Notes: generated by a model from the letters alone, not told the origin. Counted from the first letter of the stretch, positions 7,851 to 16,535 are shown. The stretch: 64,000 nt of DNA from DAOTWA01 sp963702935 (GCA_963702935.1 OY969772.1:1240001-1304000), one strand, 5' to 3'. Numbers and translations: made by a program.

Positions 7851-8567
7851 ATGGATAGCCTGAAATACCACCGGATCTTGCTGAAGCTGAGCGGTGAAGC
7901 CCTCTCCGGGGACCAGGGCCTGGGCATCGACCCGCACCGGGCGCGCCACATCGCCGAGCGCGTGCGCGAGGTGCACGAGCTGGGCGTGGACGTGGCCATC
8001 GTGATCGGCGCCGGCAACCTGTGGCGCGGACGCTCCGGCCTGGACCTGGGCATGGATCGCGCCACCGCCGATTATATGGGCATGTTGGCCACGGTGATGA
8101 ACGCGCTGGCGCTCATGGACGCCCTGGAGAGCCTGGGGGTGCTCACCCGCGTGCAGTCGGCCATCGAGATGCGCTCGGTCGCCGAGCCTTACATCCGCCG
8201 CCGCGCCATCCGCCACCTCGAAAAGGGGCGCGTGGTCATCTTCGGCGGCGGCACCGGCAACCCTTATTTCTCTACCGACACGGCCGCTGCTCTGCGCGCC
8301 ATGGAGATCGACGCGGACGTGCTGATCAAGGCCACCAAGGTGGACGGCGTTTACGACTCGGACCCCAAGGGCAACCCGGACGCCGTGCGCTTCGACCACC
8401 TGACCTACATCGACACGCTCAATCGTCGCCTGGGCGTGATGGATAGCACCGCCGTCTCCCTGTGCATGGAGAACAAGCTGCCCATTTTGGTGCTCAACCT
8501 GTGGGAACCCGACGCGCTGCGCCAGGCCCTGCTGGGCGAGCCGGTAGGAACCCTGGTCACTGGCTGA
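7851..8567 (+). CDS. pyrH: UMP kinase
   Basis: Phosphorylates UMP to UDP (pyrimidine synthesis). It is an amino-acid-kinase-fold protein with KLSGEALSG at the N-terminus, VAIVIGAGNLWRG, TADYMGMLATVMNALAL, RVVIFGGGTGNPYFSTDTAA and DVLIKATKVDGVYDSDP. The start MDSLKYHRILLKLSG at 7851 follows AAGGAGAATGT; the open frame further upstream crosses the terminator and is not used. 238 residues is the normal length. It lies in the conserved rpsB-tsf-pyrH-frr order, though frr is 300 bp away because of an inserted element. Confidence 0.96.
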   Translation: MDSLKYHRILLKLSGEALSGDQGLGIDPHRARHIAERVREVHELGVDVAIVIGAGNLWRGRSGLDLGMDRATADYMGMLATVMNALALMDALESLGVLTRVQSAIEMRSVAEPYIRRRAIRHLEKGRVVIFGGGTGNPYFSTDTAAALRAMEIDADVLIKATKVDGVYDSDPKGNPDAVRFDHLTYIDTLNRRLGVMDSTAVSLCMENKLPILVLNLWEPDALRQALLGEPVGTLVTG

Positions 8568-8577
8568 AGCTACACTC

Positions 8578-8737
8578 GTGTGCACGCACGAGTTGTCAGG
8601 CAGTTGGAAACTGCACCTACAAACTGCACGAAGCCAGCCTGCGCTGGCTAAAAACCAGTCGGCGAAGGCCGACTTCGTGTACTTCGTTGCATCGATTTCA
8701 ATCGCCTGAAAACGGCTGACAACTTTTGCGTGCACAC
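8578..8737. mobile_element. 160-bp MITE with 22-bp TIRs and 9-bp target duplication
   Basis: The ends form an inverted repeat: the left starts GTGTGCACGCACGAGTTGTC and the right, reverse-complemented, starts GTGTGCACGCAAAAGTTGTC (20 of 22 match). A perfect 9-bp direct repeat GCTACACTC flanks it at 8569-8577 and 8738-8746. The interior has no ORF and holds three small hairpins (CAGTT/AACTG, AGCCAG/CTGGCT, GTCGG/CCGAC). These are the hallmarks of a non-autonomous element moved by a transposase making 9-bp duplications. The IS in this window has different ends and cannot be its helper. Confidence 0.75.
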
Positions 8738-8870
8738 GCTACACTCAAGGTGTGGCGAAATTTTAGATTTTAGAGTATGCTTAACCTTGCTGTGCGTTAC
8801 TCCGCGCTTTTCACCCGGAGAGACACGCAAGGAGGATGTCCATTTAAGCAGCACTCAGTAGGAGGTCACT

Positions 8871-9428
8871 GTGATTAAGGAAACTTTGAAGGAAGCCGAA
8901 TCCCACATGAAGACTGCCATCCAGTCGCTGGAAGACGAGCTGGGAGGGATCCGCACCGGGCGGGCCACCCCGGCGCTGGTGGAGCAACTCCAGGTGGAAT
9001 ATTATGGCGCGCCCACTCCCTTGATGCAGCTCGCCAGTATCAGCGTGCCTGAGCCGCGCGCGCTCATGATCCGCCCGTTTGACCCATCCACCCTGCGCGC
9101 TATCGAGCGCAGCATCCTGGTTTCTGACCTGGGATTGACCCCCAACAACGATGGCAAGGCCATCCGCCTCAACCTGCCGCCCCTCACCGAAGAGCGCCGT
9201 AAAGATCTGGTGAAGATCGTGCACGCTCGCGTGGAAGAAGGGCGCGTGTCGGTGCGCAACATCCGCCGCGACATGATCAAGGACCTGCGTGAGTTCGAGA
9301 AGGAAAAGTTGATCTCCGAGGATGACCTCGACCAGGCCGAAGAGGAGCTCCAGAAGCTGACCGACCGCTACGTCCAGAAGATCGACGAAGTGGGTGACCG
9401 CAAGGAAAAGGAGATTCTGGAAGTGTAA
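8871..9428 (+). CDS. frr: ribosome recycling factor
   Basis: It splits post-termination ribosomes with EF-G. The 185-residue protein carries typical RRF sequence: MKTAIQSLEDELGGIRTGRA, then PALVEQLQVEYYGAPTPLMQLA, PFDPSTLRAIERSIL, NNDGKAIRLNLPPLTEERRKDLVK and a C-terminal helix with DDLDQAEEELQKLTDRYV. The start is GTG at 8871, preceded by a strong AGGAGGTCACT; no closer ATG fits the family N-terminus. Confidence 0.97.
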   Translation: MIKETLKEAESHMKTAIQSLEDELGGIRTGRATPALVEQLQVEYYGAPTPLMQLASISVPEPRALMIRPFDPSTLRAIERSILVSDLGLTPNNDGKAIRLNLPPLTEERRKDLVKIVHARVEEGRVSVRNIRRDMIKDLREFEKEKLISEDDLDQAEEELQKLTDRYVQKIDEVGDRKEKEILEV

Positions 9429-9449
9429 GTTTCCCGCCAGGAACTCGTT

Positions 9450-10205
9450 ATGAGTGCAAAAAAAGAAGCTGAGCAAATCACCCGGCTGCCCGTCCACGTG
9501 GCCGTGATCATGGATGGCAACGGCCGTTGGGCGGCCCAGAGAGGCCTGCCCCGCATTGCAGGTCATCGTGCCGGCACGGATAACCTGCGGCGGGTGATTA
9601 CCGCCTGCGTGGAATTTGGCATCCAATACCTCACTATCTACGCTTTTTCTACAGAGAACTGGACCCGCCCGACGGACGAAGTCCAGGGTCTGATGAGCAT
9701 CATCGAAGATGTGATCGACCGCGAGCTGGTCGAGCTGCATCAGGAGGGCGTCCGGTTGCGCCACATCGGCCGCCTGGAGCACATCAACCCCGGCCTGCGC
9801 CAGAAGGTGCTCGACGCGGTCGAGAAGACCAAAAACAACAACCGCCTGGTGTTGTGCATTGCCTTCAATTATGGCGGGCGCGATGAGATCGTGTGCGCCA
9901 TCCGCAGCATGATCGAGCACGGCGTCAAGCCCGAAGAAGTCAACCCCGACCTGGTCAGCAGCTACATGTTCACCGCCGGGGTGCCCGACCCAGACCTGAT
10001 CATCCGCACTTCGGGCGAGATGCGCATCAGCAATTTCCTCATCTGGCAGGGAGCTTACGCGGAGTGGTACGTCACCCCCGCCTATTGGCCCGACTTCGAT
10101 AAAGAAGAGCTGCGTAAAGCCCTGGTGGCTTACAGCCAACGGGACCGGCGTTTTGGAGGTCTGTCGAACAACTGCATTGGGGGCGACGAGACTGATGCTG
10201 GTTGA
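9450..10205 (+). CDS. uppS: isoprenyl transferase (undecaprenyl diphosphate synthase)
   Basis: Makes the long-chain cis-prenyl diphosphate lipid carrier. Motifs: VAVIMDGNGRWA (catalytic Asp), RIAGHRAGTDNLRRV, LTIYAFSTENWTRP, FNYGGRDEI and the C-terminal VPDPDLIIRTSGEMRISNFLIWQ. 251 residues. The 3' end overlaps cdsA by 11 bp, implying translational coupling. Confidence 0.96.
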   Translation: MSAKKEAEQITRLPVHVAVIMDGNGRWAAQRGLPRIAGHRAGTDNLRRVITACVEFGIQYLTIYAFSTENWTRPTDEVQGLMSIIEDVIDRELVELHQEGVRLRHIGRLEHINPGLRQKVLDAVEKTKNNNRLVLCIAFNYGGRDEIVCAIRSMIEHGVKPEEVNPDLVSSYMFTAGVPDPDLIIRTSGEMRISNFLIWQGAYAEWYVTPAYWPDFDKEELRKALVAYSQRDRRFGGLSNNCIGGDETDAG

Positions 10206-11001
10206 GCGCCTGCTGGTTACCATCGTTTTGATTCCATTCGGCGTAGGCGTGATTGCCCTGGGAGGGCCCGCCTACGCCCTTGTTGTCACCCTCATCATCG
10301 GCCTGGCCGCCTGGGAATATTGGCGCATGTTCAGCGCGGGTGGTTCTGCTCCCTCCGCCGTCCTGGCGATAGGCGGCGCCGGGTTGCTGGTGGTTAGCCG
10401 GGCCGTGCTGGGCTTCACCTTTAGCGACCTGCTGCTGGTTGTGTTGATCCTGGCTGCCATGGCCTTTCACCTGGTGCAGTTCGAGCGCGGGCGCCTCAAC
10501 GCCGGCACCGACTTTGGGATCACCCTGGGCGGCGCCTTCTACCTGGGCTGGATCGGGGCTTACCTGATCTCTATCCGCGACCTGCCCGCCGGGCAGTGGT
10601 GGCTGCTGCTGGCCCTGCCGGCGGTGTGGCTGTGCGATTCGGGCGCTATGCTGATCGGGAGGCGCTTTGGAAAGCATAAGCTCGCCCCCCGCCTGAGTCC
10701 CAAAAAGACCTGGGAAGGCTATTTCGGCGGGATCCTGTTTGGCACGCTGGGGGCGGCTCTGCTGGCGGTGCTCTGGCACCTGATGGCCCCCGCCGTGACG
10801 CCCGCGCGCGGCGCTCTCCTGGGGCTGGTGCTGTCCATCCTGACCCCCCTGGGCGACCTGGGAGAGAGCATGTTCAAGCGCCAGGCCGGGCTGAAAGACT
10901 CCAGCAACCTCATCCCCGGCCACGGCGGCGTCTTCGACCGCATCGATTCCTGGCTGTGGGCCGGCGTGATCGGCTATTACCTGGTCACGTGGTTGTGGTA
11001 A
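10195..11001 (+). CDS. cdsA: phosphatidate cytidylyltransferase
   Basis: Forms CDP-diacylglycerol from phosphatidate and CTP in the membrane. The ~268-residue protein has about seven hydrophobic segments and the CTP-transferase signature in its last third: GRRFGKHKLAPRLSPKKTWEG, GALLGLVLSILTPLGDLGESMFKR, and D-x-x-N-L-I-P-G-H-G-G near residue 240. The start MLVERLLVTI at 10195 lies inside uppS. In many bacteria dxr and rseP follow; here glpX follows after a repeat. Confidence 0.94.
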   Translation: MLVERLLVTIVLIPFGVGVIALGGPAYALVVTLIIGLAAWEYWRMFSAGGSAPSAVLAIGGAGLLVVSRAVLGFTFSDLLLVVLILAAMAFHLVQFERGRLNAGTDFGITLGGAFYLGWIGAYLISIRDLPAGQWWLLLALPAVWLCDSGAMLIGRRFGKHKLAPRLSPKKTWEGYFGGILFGTLGAALLAVLWHLMAPAVTPARGALLGLVLSILTPLGDLGESMFKRQAGLKDSSNLIPGHGGVFDRIDSWLWAGVIGYYLVTWLW

Positions 11002-11035
11002 GCACGGCCTTCCCCCCTTTTCGCTGTCTTTCTCC

Positions 11036-11113
11036 CCTCTCCCGCTGGGATCGCGTTAGCATTCTCGCCGCCCTGCGTGCCCCAAGGGCAAGGGAAGAGG
11101 GGCCGGGGATGAG
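11036..11113. repeat. dispersed 'CTCTCCC...GGGAAGAGGGGCCGGGG' repeat
   Basis: An imperfect inverted repeat (CCCCTCTCCCGCTGGG ... AAGGGAAGAGGGGCCGGGG) holds an insert GATCGCGTTAGCATTC. A second copy with the same insert lies at 28546-28611. Simpler family members occur at 3512-3548, 27721-27757 and 61391-61480. Confidence 0.7.
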
Positions 11114-11179
11114 GGAAACAGGCGGGAATAAGGCCAACCCAACGCTTTCGTTAGCGCTTTCAGTGATAAAGGAGGCCGT

Positions 11180-12163
11180 ATGAATTCTGTACCCACCCGA
11201 AACCTGGCATTGGAGCTGGTACGCGTTACAGAGGCGGCTGCCATGGCAGCCGGGCGTTTTGTGGGCCGCGGTGATAAGATCGCCGCCGACAAGGCCGCCG
11301 TGGACGCCATGCGCCTGGTGCTGAACCTCGTCCAGATGGACGGCGTCATCGTCATCGGCGAGGGCGAAAAAGATAGGGCCCCCATGCTCTTCAACGGCGA
11401 GCGCCTGGGGACAGGCGACCCCCCCGAAGTGGACATCGCCGTGGATCCCATCGACGGCACGCGCCCCACCGCCCACGGCCTGCCCAACGCCATTGCCACC
11501 GTGGCCCTGGCGCCGCGCGGCACCATGTTCGATCCCGGGCCTTTCCTCTACATGAATAAGATCGCCGTCGGCCCGGACGCCAAGGACGTGATCGACATCG
11601 AGGCCCCCGTAGAAGATAACCTGAAGAAAATCGCGCGGGCCAAAGGGGAAGACGTCGACGACCTGAACGTGGTCATCCTGGACCGGCCTCGCCACGAGGA
11701 GCTGATCGCCAAAGTGCGCGCCTGTGGGGCGCGCATCTCTCTCATCCCGGACGGCGACGTGGCCGGCGCGCTGATGACTTCCTGGCCCGAATCGCACGTG
11801 GACGTGCTCATGGGGGTGGGCGGCACGCCCGAAGGCGTGCTGGCAGCCTGCGCGCTGCGCTGCATGGGCGGAACCATCCAGGGCAAGCTGGTGGCGCGCA
11901 ATGACGACGAGCTGCGCCGCGGGCGCGAGATGGGCTACGACTTCGAGAAGGTGCTCACCATCGACAACCTGGTCTCTTCGGAGAACGTGTTCTTCGCCGC
12001 CACCGGCATCACCACCGGCGACCTGTTACGCGGGGTGGATTACTTCGCCCACGGCGCCCGCACCGATAGCCTCTCCATGCGCGGCTTGACCGGCACCGTG
12101 CGCCGCATCATCGCCACCCACCGCCTGGAAAAGCTCTCCCGTATCAGCAAGATTCAGTATTGA
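11180..12163 (+). CDS. glpX: fructose-1,6-bisphosphatase class II
   Basis: Hydrolyses fructose 1,6-bisphosphate in gluconeogenesis, or sedoheptulose bisphosphate in some lineages. Lithium-sensitive phosphatase-fold motifs are present: VIVIGEGEKDRAPML, VDIAVDPIDGTRPTAHG (metal-binding Asp pair), LIPDGDVAGAL and MGVGGTPEGVLAACALRCMGG. 327 residues, full length. A strong AAAGGAGG lies 4-5 bp before ATG. Probably a single-gene unit that converges on the SIMPL gene. Confidence 0.95.
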   Translation: MNSVPTRNLALELVRVTEAAAMAAGRFVGRGDKIAADKAAVDAMRLVLNLVQMDGVIVIGEGEKDRAPMLFNGERLGTGDPPEVDIAVDPIDGTRPTAHGLPNAIATVALAPRGTMFDPGPFLYMNKIAVGPDAKDVIDIEAPVEDNLKKIARAKGEDVDDLNVVILDRPRHEELIAKVRACGARISLIPDGDVAGALMTSWPESHVDVLMGVGGTPEGVLAACALRCMGGTIQGKLVARNDDELRRGREMGYDFEKVLTIDNLVSSENVFFAATGITTGDLLRGVDYFAHGARTDSLSMRGLTGTVRRIIATHRLEKLSRISKIQY

Positions 12164-12169
12164 TTGGGA

Positions 12170-12257
12170 AAAACCACAAAGACCACCCCAGAGACACAGA
12201 GGGCACAGAGTTTATTTAAAAGTTTTTCTCTGTGTTCCCTGTGCCTCTGGGGTGAAA
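12170..12257. repeat. 'CACAGAG' palindromic repeat between convergent genes
   Basis: A long imperfect palindrome: CACCCCAGAGACACAGAGGG... on the left is complementary to ...CCCTGTGCCTCTGGGGTG on the right around an AT-rich loop. It may act as a bidirectional terminator between glpX and the SIMPL gene. Relatives are at 16583-16670 and 22318-22490. Confidence 0.7.
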
Positions 12258-12296
12258 AAGATCGCCTCTACCCTTCCCCACCCACGAAGCGAGCCT

Positions 12297-13073
12297 CTAC
12301 TTGATCTCGTACACCACGTTGGCGCTGGCCGTGATGACCAACTGCCCGGCGGAAACGGGCACCGACCCGCTGGCCAGGGCCGGAGCCCCGCCCTTGGCGT
12401 CGTACATGGTGTAAGGCGTGTTGTTCGAAACCACGTTCAACGACTGCACCGCGCCCAGCGTCACGCCCGCCGCGCTGGCCAGCTCGGCTGCCTGGGTCTT
12501 GGCGTCCTGGATGGCCGCCTGGCGCGCCTGCGAGACCGCCTCGTTCTTCTTCGAGGAGTCGAAGGTGATGCCGTTGATGTTGTTCGCGCCGGCCTGGGCC
12601 ACCGCGTTCAAGAGCGTGCCCATCTTGGTCAGGTCGCGCAAGGTGACGTAAACGGTATTATCCACCATGTACTTGATGCCGGTCTGCTCGCCGTTAGGCC
12701 CCACCATCTGCTGCGGGTAGATATTGAAATTGCTGGTCTGGATGTCCTTCACGTCGATGCCCATCCCCGTGAGCGTATCGGACACTTTTTGCGCCTGAGA
12801 GGTGTTGCTGGTCAGGGCCTCCAGCACGTCGCTGCCTTCGGAATGCACCCCGATATTGATGTAAGCCAGGTCGGGGGCCAGCATCACCTGCCCGGCGCCG
12901 GTCACGCTCATGGTGCGGGTGGCGGGCTGGTTGCTGCTGTTGCTGCTGTTGTTGCTACTGCTGGTGTTAGTGCTGGCCGGAGTGCCGGGGGCCAGCGGCG
13001 CGCCCGCCGCGCAGGCGCTCAACGCCGCTACGAGCATCAGAGCGATAATACCGAGAGAAATTTTCTTGAACAT
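12297..13073 (-). CDS. SIMPL-domain (DUF541/YggE-like) lipoprotein
   Basis: The 258-residue protein has a lipoprotein signal (MFKKISLGIIALMLVAALSAC), a low-complexity Ser/Asn linker and a full SIMPL domain: MSVTGAGQVMLAPDLAYINIGV, the SNTSQAQKVSDTLTGMGI helix, DIQTSNFNIYPQ, and NGITFDSSKKNEAVSQARQAAIQDAKTQAAELASAAG. Family members are periplasmic or surface proteins linked to oxidative-stress protection in E. coli, but the molecular activity is unknown. Start ATG at 13073 after GGAGGAGCAAGTATG-like context. Confidence 0.9.
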   Translation of the reverse strand: MFKKISLGIIALMLVAALSACAAGAPLAPGTPASTNTSSSNNSSNSSNQPATRTMSVTGAGQVMLAPDLAYINIGVHSEGSDVLEALTSNTSQAQKVSDTLTGMGIDVKDIQTSNFNIYPQQMVGPNGEQTGIKYMVDNTVYVTLRDLTKMGTLLNAVAQAGANNINGITFDSSKKNEAVSQARQAAIQDAKTQAAELASAAGVTLGAVQSLNVVSNNTPYTMYDAKGGAPALASGSVPVSAGQLVITASANVVYEIK

Positions 13074-13138
13074 ACTTGCTCCTCCATAGAAATAATTGTC
13101 TGAGCTTTAGACGTATTGTGGGGGAGAAAGTTCCCGAA

Positions 13139-13343
13139 GAGCAGTGGGGAGTGGTCAGTGGACAGGGGTCAGTAGCCAGGGAACAGTAAACAGTAGCCAG
13201 GGAACAGTGAACAGGGATCAGTTAATCAGGCTGTCCGATTACCTGATCCCTAATCGCCGATCGCCTGACCACTGACTACCTCCCACTGACCACTGTCCAC
13301 TGACTACTGCCCACTGACCACTGTCCACTGACCCCTGTCCACT
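13139..13343. repeat. 'CCACTGACCACTGTCC' / 'GATCAGG' intergenic repeat block
   Basis: About 200 bp are built only from variants of GTGGTCAGTGGACAGGGGTCAGTAG and its complement ACTGACCACTGTCCACTGAC, plus CCTGATCGCC words. Half the block is in one orientation and half in the other, so the transcript could fold into a long hairpin after dndB. No gene was seen. Confidence 0.75.
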
Positions 13344-13347
13344 ATCT

Positions 13348-14457
13348 CTAAACCAACCAAGCCTCGTCGTCGCTGAGCGGCAGGCCCAGGATCGAGCGCA
13401 GTTTGATGGCCGTGAGCTGCAAGCTCTGCCGCCCCTTGTTCATCTTCCCCCGTAGAACCGCGCGCCCCTCCCACATGCGGTTGGTGACCTTCCAGTCCAC
13501 CCGGCGCAACGGCTCCAGGCGCATCAGCCAGTCCTCCGGGTAGCTCCTCACCAGGTGGCAGCCGGCAATTCCCAGCGCGTGCAGCAGCAGATTGTTGGTG
13601 CACACGTACTCCTTGCGCAGATCGCGGATGCTGAGGATGCGCTTGGCCGCCAATTGCCATTCGGGGATGGTGCGGCTCAGCTCGTTCCAGTACAGCCGGG
13701 CGGTCTTCTCCTCCTCGTCGCTCAGCCTGGAGTGTTTGCTCTTGCCCAGCAGCGCGGCGGTGGCGTTGTAGATGCCCCCCAGGGTGAAGAGCTTGGTGGA
13801 GCGGCTGGTAATGCTGGTGCGCTCCTTTTCCGTCAGGCCCTGGAAGGCCGGGATCTCCTCGGAGAGATCGCGCACCAGGCAGGCCAGCGGGTCGCGGAAG
13901 TCGTACAGGATGCCCAACGAGCCGGTGGGGTGCACGGCGTGCTTGTTGAGGTCGGCGAAGAGCTGCTGGGCGCGGCGCAGGCCGTTGTCCATGAAGAACA
14001 CCACTCCGATGGTCTCGTCGCCCAGCTCGGGCAGCTTCTTCAGGGCGGCCTCGATGCCCGCCCGCCGGTGCTGCCCGTCGTTGATGATGAAGCGCGCCGT
14101 CGCCGGCGCTTCCAGGATGCCTGCGCAGATCTCGCCGCTCCCGTTTTGCGCGGGGGCGCCCCCCTGGGAGACGGGTGTAACCCCCTGGGAAACAGGGGTG
14201 AAGCGCACCTCGCCGTCGATGGAGGCCGTCAGCGCCGAGAAGACGTAGTCCTCGCGGTTGTCGAGCACGTAGCGAGCTATCTCGGGGATGCGCGCGCGGT
14301 TCAAGCCGCGCTGGGCGCGCATTTCTGCCGGGAGCTCTTTTTCGTCGAAAAGGAAGATCTTCGGGAGCAGCTTCAGGGGAACCATGGCGATGTAATATTC
14401 CCGCTTGCCCTGGATGCCCCTCAGTGCTGAAAAGCTGTGCACATAACCATCCGTCAT
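13348..14457 (-). CDS. dndB: orphan DndB-family (DGQHR) protein
   Basis: The 369-residue protein has the DGQHR signature (FIINDGQHRRAGIEAALKK, about residue 125-143), a helical middle (LFADLNKHAVHPTGS) and the DndB-like C-terminus (LRKEYVCTNNLLLHALG, WKVTNRMWEGRAVLRGK). In phosphorothioate DNA-modification clusters DndB acts as a regulator of dndCDE and binds DNA. Here no dndA, C, D or E gene lies within the window, so it is orphan or works elsewhere. A tandem duplication TPVSQGVTPVSQG (about residues 86-98) is unusual. Start ATG at 14457 after AAGGGGATGCT. Transcribed from a consensus promoter and divergent from the radical SAM gene. Confidence 0.82.
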   Translation of the reverse strand: MTDGYVHSFSALRGIQGKREYYIAMVPLKLLPKIFLFDEKELPAEMRAQRGLNRARIPEIARYVLDNREDYVFSALTASIDGEVRFTPVSQGVTPVSQGGAPAQNGSGEICAGILEAPATARFIINDGQHRRAGIEAALKKLPELGDETIGVVFFMDNGLRRAQQLFADLNKHAVHPTGSLGILYDFRDPLACLVRDLSEEIPAFQGLTEKERTSITSRSTKLFTLGGIYNATAALLGKSKHSRLSDEEEKTARLYWNELSRTIPEWQLAAKRILSIRDLRKEYVCTNNLLLHALGIAGCHLVRSYPEDWLMRLEPLRRVDWKVTNRMWEGRAVLRGKMNKGRQSLQLTAIKLRSILGLPLSDDEAWLV

Positions 14458-14521
14458 AGCATCCCCTTTTGGTTATGCATATAGATAGATAGAGGTGAGA
14501 GTTCTGGAAGATTGCAAACTC

Positions 14522-14550
14522 ATTATAGGGGTAGTTGTTAGCCTTGTCAA
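14522..14550 (-). promoter_or_regulatory. consensus sigma-70 promoter of dndB
   Basis: On the minus strand a perfect TTGACA (14550-14545), a 17-bp spacer and a perfect TATAAT (14527-14522) occur. The predicted start site is about 60 nt upstream of the dndB ATG. Confidence 0.85.
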
Positions 14551-14593
14551 TTTGATTCGATCGGATTGTCCCGGCCACAAGCCCCTCTTTGCC

Positions 14594-14617
14594 TGACAAA
14601 CATCATATCGTTTGTCA
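14594..14617. promoter_or_regulatory. palindromic operator between dndB and radical SAM gene
   Basis: TGACAAAC-(8 bp)-GTTTGTCA is a perfect 8+8 inverted repeat. It lies about 44 bp upstream of the dndB -35 box and 146 bp upstream of the divergent radical SAM start. A further TTTGTCACATTTATCACA half-site-like stretch follows. It is probably a dimeric regulator site; the regulator is unknown (DndB itself is one candidate). Confidence 0.6.
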
Positions 14618-14762
14618 CATTTATCACAAGGCGGCTTTAACCCGGAGACAACATGGTATACTGATTTAGTTCGCCATCCAACGTTGACTCTCACGGTCGT
14701 CCGGCCTGTACGGAGTTTCGAGGCGGGACCACCCGTTCACTATCTGCTTCGCTACTGATTCT

Positions 14763-16535
14763 ATGTCGACACCTGATATCCTGTTTCTCCACGCTCCCAG
14801 CGTATACGATTTCCGTCGCGAGGCCATCCTGTATGGCCCGGTCAGCGACTTAGTGCCCTCCACGCCGGTCTTCGAGATGTACCCCATCGGGTTCACCACC
14901 ATGGCCGAGTACCTGGAGCGCCATGGATTGCGCACGCGCATCCTCAACCTGGCGGTGCGCATGTTGGAAGAGCCTCATTACGACCCCGAAGCTCACCTGG
15001 CCAGGATGGACGCCGCCGTCTTTGGCATCGACCTGCACTGGCTGCCGCACGCCCACGGCTCGATCGAGGTGGCGCGCATCGTCAAGCGCCTGCACCCCGG
15101 CCGGCCGATCATCTTCGGCGGCTTCTCTTCCACGTACTACCACGCCGAGCTCATCCGCTACGAGGCCGTAGATTTCGTGGCGCGCGGCGACTCCTGCGAG
15201 GAGCCTATCTTGCAGGTAGTCCGGTACGTTACCTCGGGAGGCAAGGCGCATCCCTCGCCTAATTCAGCGGACGCCCGCCGCCTGGAGAAGATCCCCAACC
15301 TGGTGTGGAAGGACGACGAAGGCGGCGTGCACGTCAACCCGCTCACCTACGTTCCCGACAACCTCGACCACGTTCTGCTGGATTATTCCGGCGTGCTGCG
15401 CGCCGTGGTGCGCTACCACGACCTGGCCAGTTACATGCCCTTCCGCCGCTGGACTCAGTACCCCATCACCGCGGCGCTGACCACGCGCGGCTGCCGCTAC
15501 AACTGCCTGACCTGCGGCGGCTCGGCCTGTGCCTTCCGCAACCTGCACAACCGCCAGCGCCCGGCTTACCGCCAGCCTGAAGACCTGGCGCGCGACATCC
15601 GCCGCATCGGCCAGTACAGCCAGGGGCCGGTCTTCATCCTGGGCGACATCCGCCAGCCCGGCGAGGAATACACGCAGCGCTTCCTGAAGGCCATCTCCGG
15701 CTACAAGAAGCCGGTCTTCATCGAGCTGTTCGACGCCGCTCCCAAGGAATTCTTCCACCAGGTGAGCCAGGCCCTGCCCAACTGGACGGTGGAGGTCTCC
15801 ATGGAATCGCACGACGAGGCGGTGCGCCGCGCCTTTGGCCGCCCTTATACCAATGCCGCCATCGAGCGCTCTATCGACGACGCCCTAGAAGCCGGCTGCC
15901 AGCGCCTGGACCTGTTCTTCATGACCGGCCTGGCCCACCAGACCTACCAATCCGTGATGGAGACGGTGGATTACTCGCGCAAGATGCTGGAGCGCTACGC
16001 GCGCGGCGGCGAGACGCGCGTGATTCCCTTCATCTCTCCCCTGGCGCCCTTCCTCGACCCCGGCAGCCGCGCCTTCGAAGAGCCGGAGAAGTACGGCTTC
16101 CACCTGTTCGCCCACACGCTGGAGGAGCACCGCCAGCTCTTGCTGGCTCCCAGTTGGAAATACGTGCTCAATTACGAAACGCAGTGGATGAACCGCGACC
16201 AGATCGTGGCCTCTACCTACGAGGCCGGGCGGCGCCTGAACCTGATCAAGGGCGAGTACGGCGTGATCGACCCGGCCGCCGCCGAGGCCACCGACCAGCG
16301 CATCGCCCAGGCCATCACCCTGATCGGCGAGATCGACCATATCGTGGCCACCTCGCAGGGCGAGCAGCGCCAGGCGCGCATCCGCGAGCTCAAGCATCGC
16401 GTGGATAACTCCAACCTGAGCACGGTGTGCGACAAGCGCGAGCTGGAAGTCCCCGGCGGCAACCGCGTCAACGTGCTGCAAGCCGCCGCCATCGTGGCCG
16501 GAGACTGGCTGCGCGACCTGGGCGCCCGCCATTAA
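14763..16535 (+). CDS. B12-binding domain radical SAM protein
   Basis: The 590-residue protein has an N-terminal cobalamin-binding-like Rossmann region (DILFLHAPSVYDFRR, then YPIGFTTMAEYLERHGLRTRI, ...PIIFGGFSSTYYH.ELI...DFVARGDSCEEP). A radical SAM barrel follows with the cluster motif CRYNCLTC (CX3CX2C, about residues 243-250). The overall pattern recalls the Ta0216-type B12/radical SAM family, whose substrate is not known. It is divergent from dndB. A TATACT box at 14657-14662 may serve it. No Shine-Dalgarno was seen directly before ATG 14763. Confidence 0.85.
   Translation: MSTPDILFLHAPSVYDFRREAILYGPVSDLVPSTPVFEMYPIGFTTMAEYLERHGLRTRILNLAVRMLEEPHYDPEAHLARMDAAVFGIDLHWLPHAHGSIEVARIVKRLHPGRPIIFGGFSSTYYHAELIRYEAVDFVARGDSCEEPILQVVRYVTSGGKAHPSPNSADARRLEKIPNLVWKDDEGGVHVNPLTYVPDNLDHVLLDYSGVLRAVVRYHDLASYMPFRRWTQYPITAALTTRGCRYNCLTCGGSACAFRNLHNRQRPAYRQPEDLARDIRRIGQYSQGPVFILGDIRQPGEEYTQRFLKAISGYKKPVFIELFDAAPKEFFHQVSQALPNWTVEVSMESHDEAVRRAFGRPYTNAAIERSIDDALEAGCQRLDLFFMTGLAHQTYQSVMETVDYSRKMLERYARGGETRVIPFISPLAPFLDPGSRAFEEPEKYGFHLFAHTLEEHRQLLLAPSWKYVLNYETQWMNRDQIVASTYEAGRRLNLIKGEYGVIDPAAAEATDQRIAQAITLIGEIDHIVATSQGEQRQARIRELKHRVDNSNLSTVCDKRELEVPGGNRVNVLQAAAIVAGDWLRDLGARH

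Noticed and set aside
8844..10223. Long minus-strand frame opposite frr and uppS
   Set aside because: frr and uppS are unmistakable on the plus strand; the antisense product has no recognisable motif.
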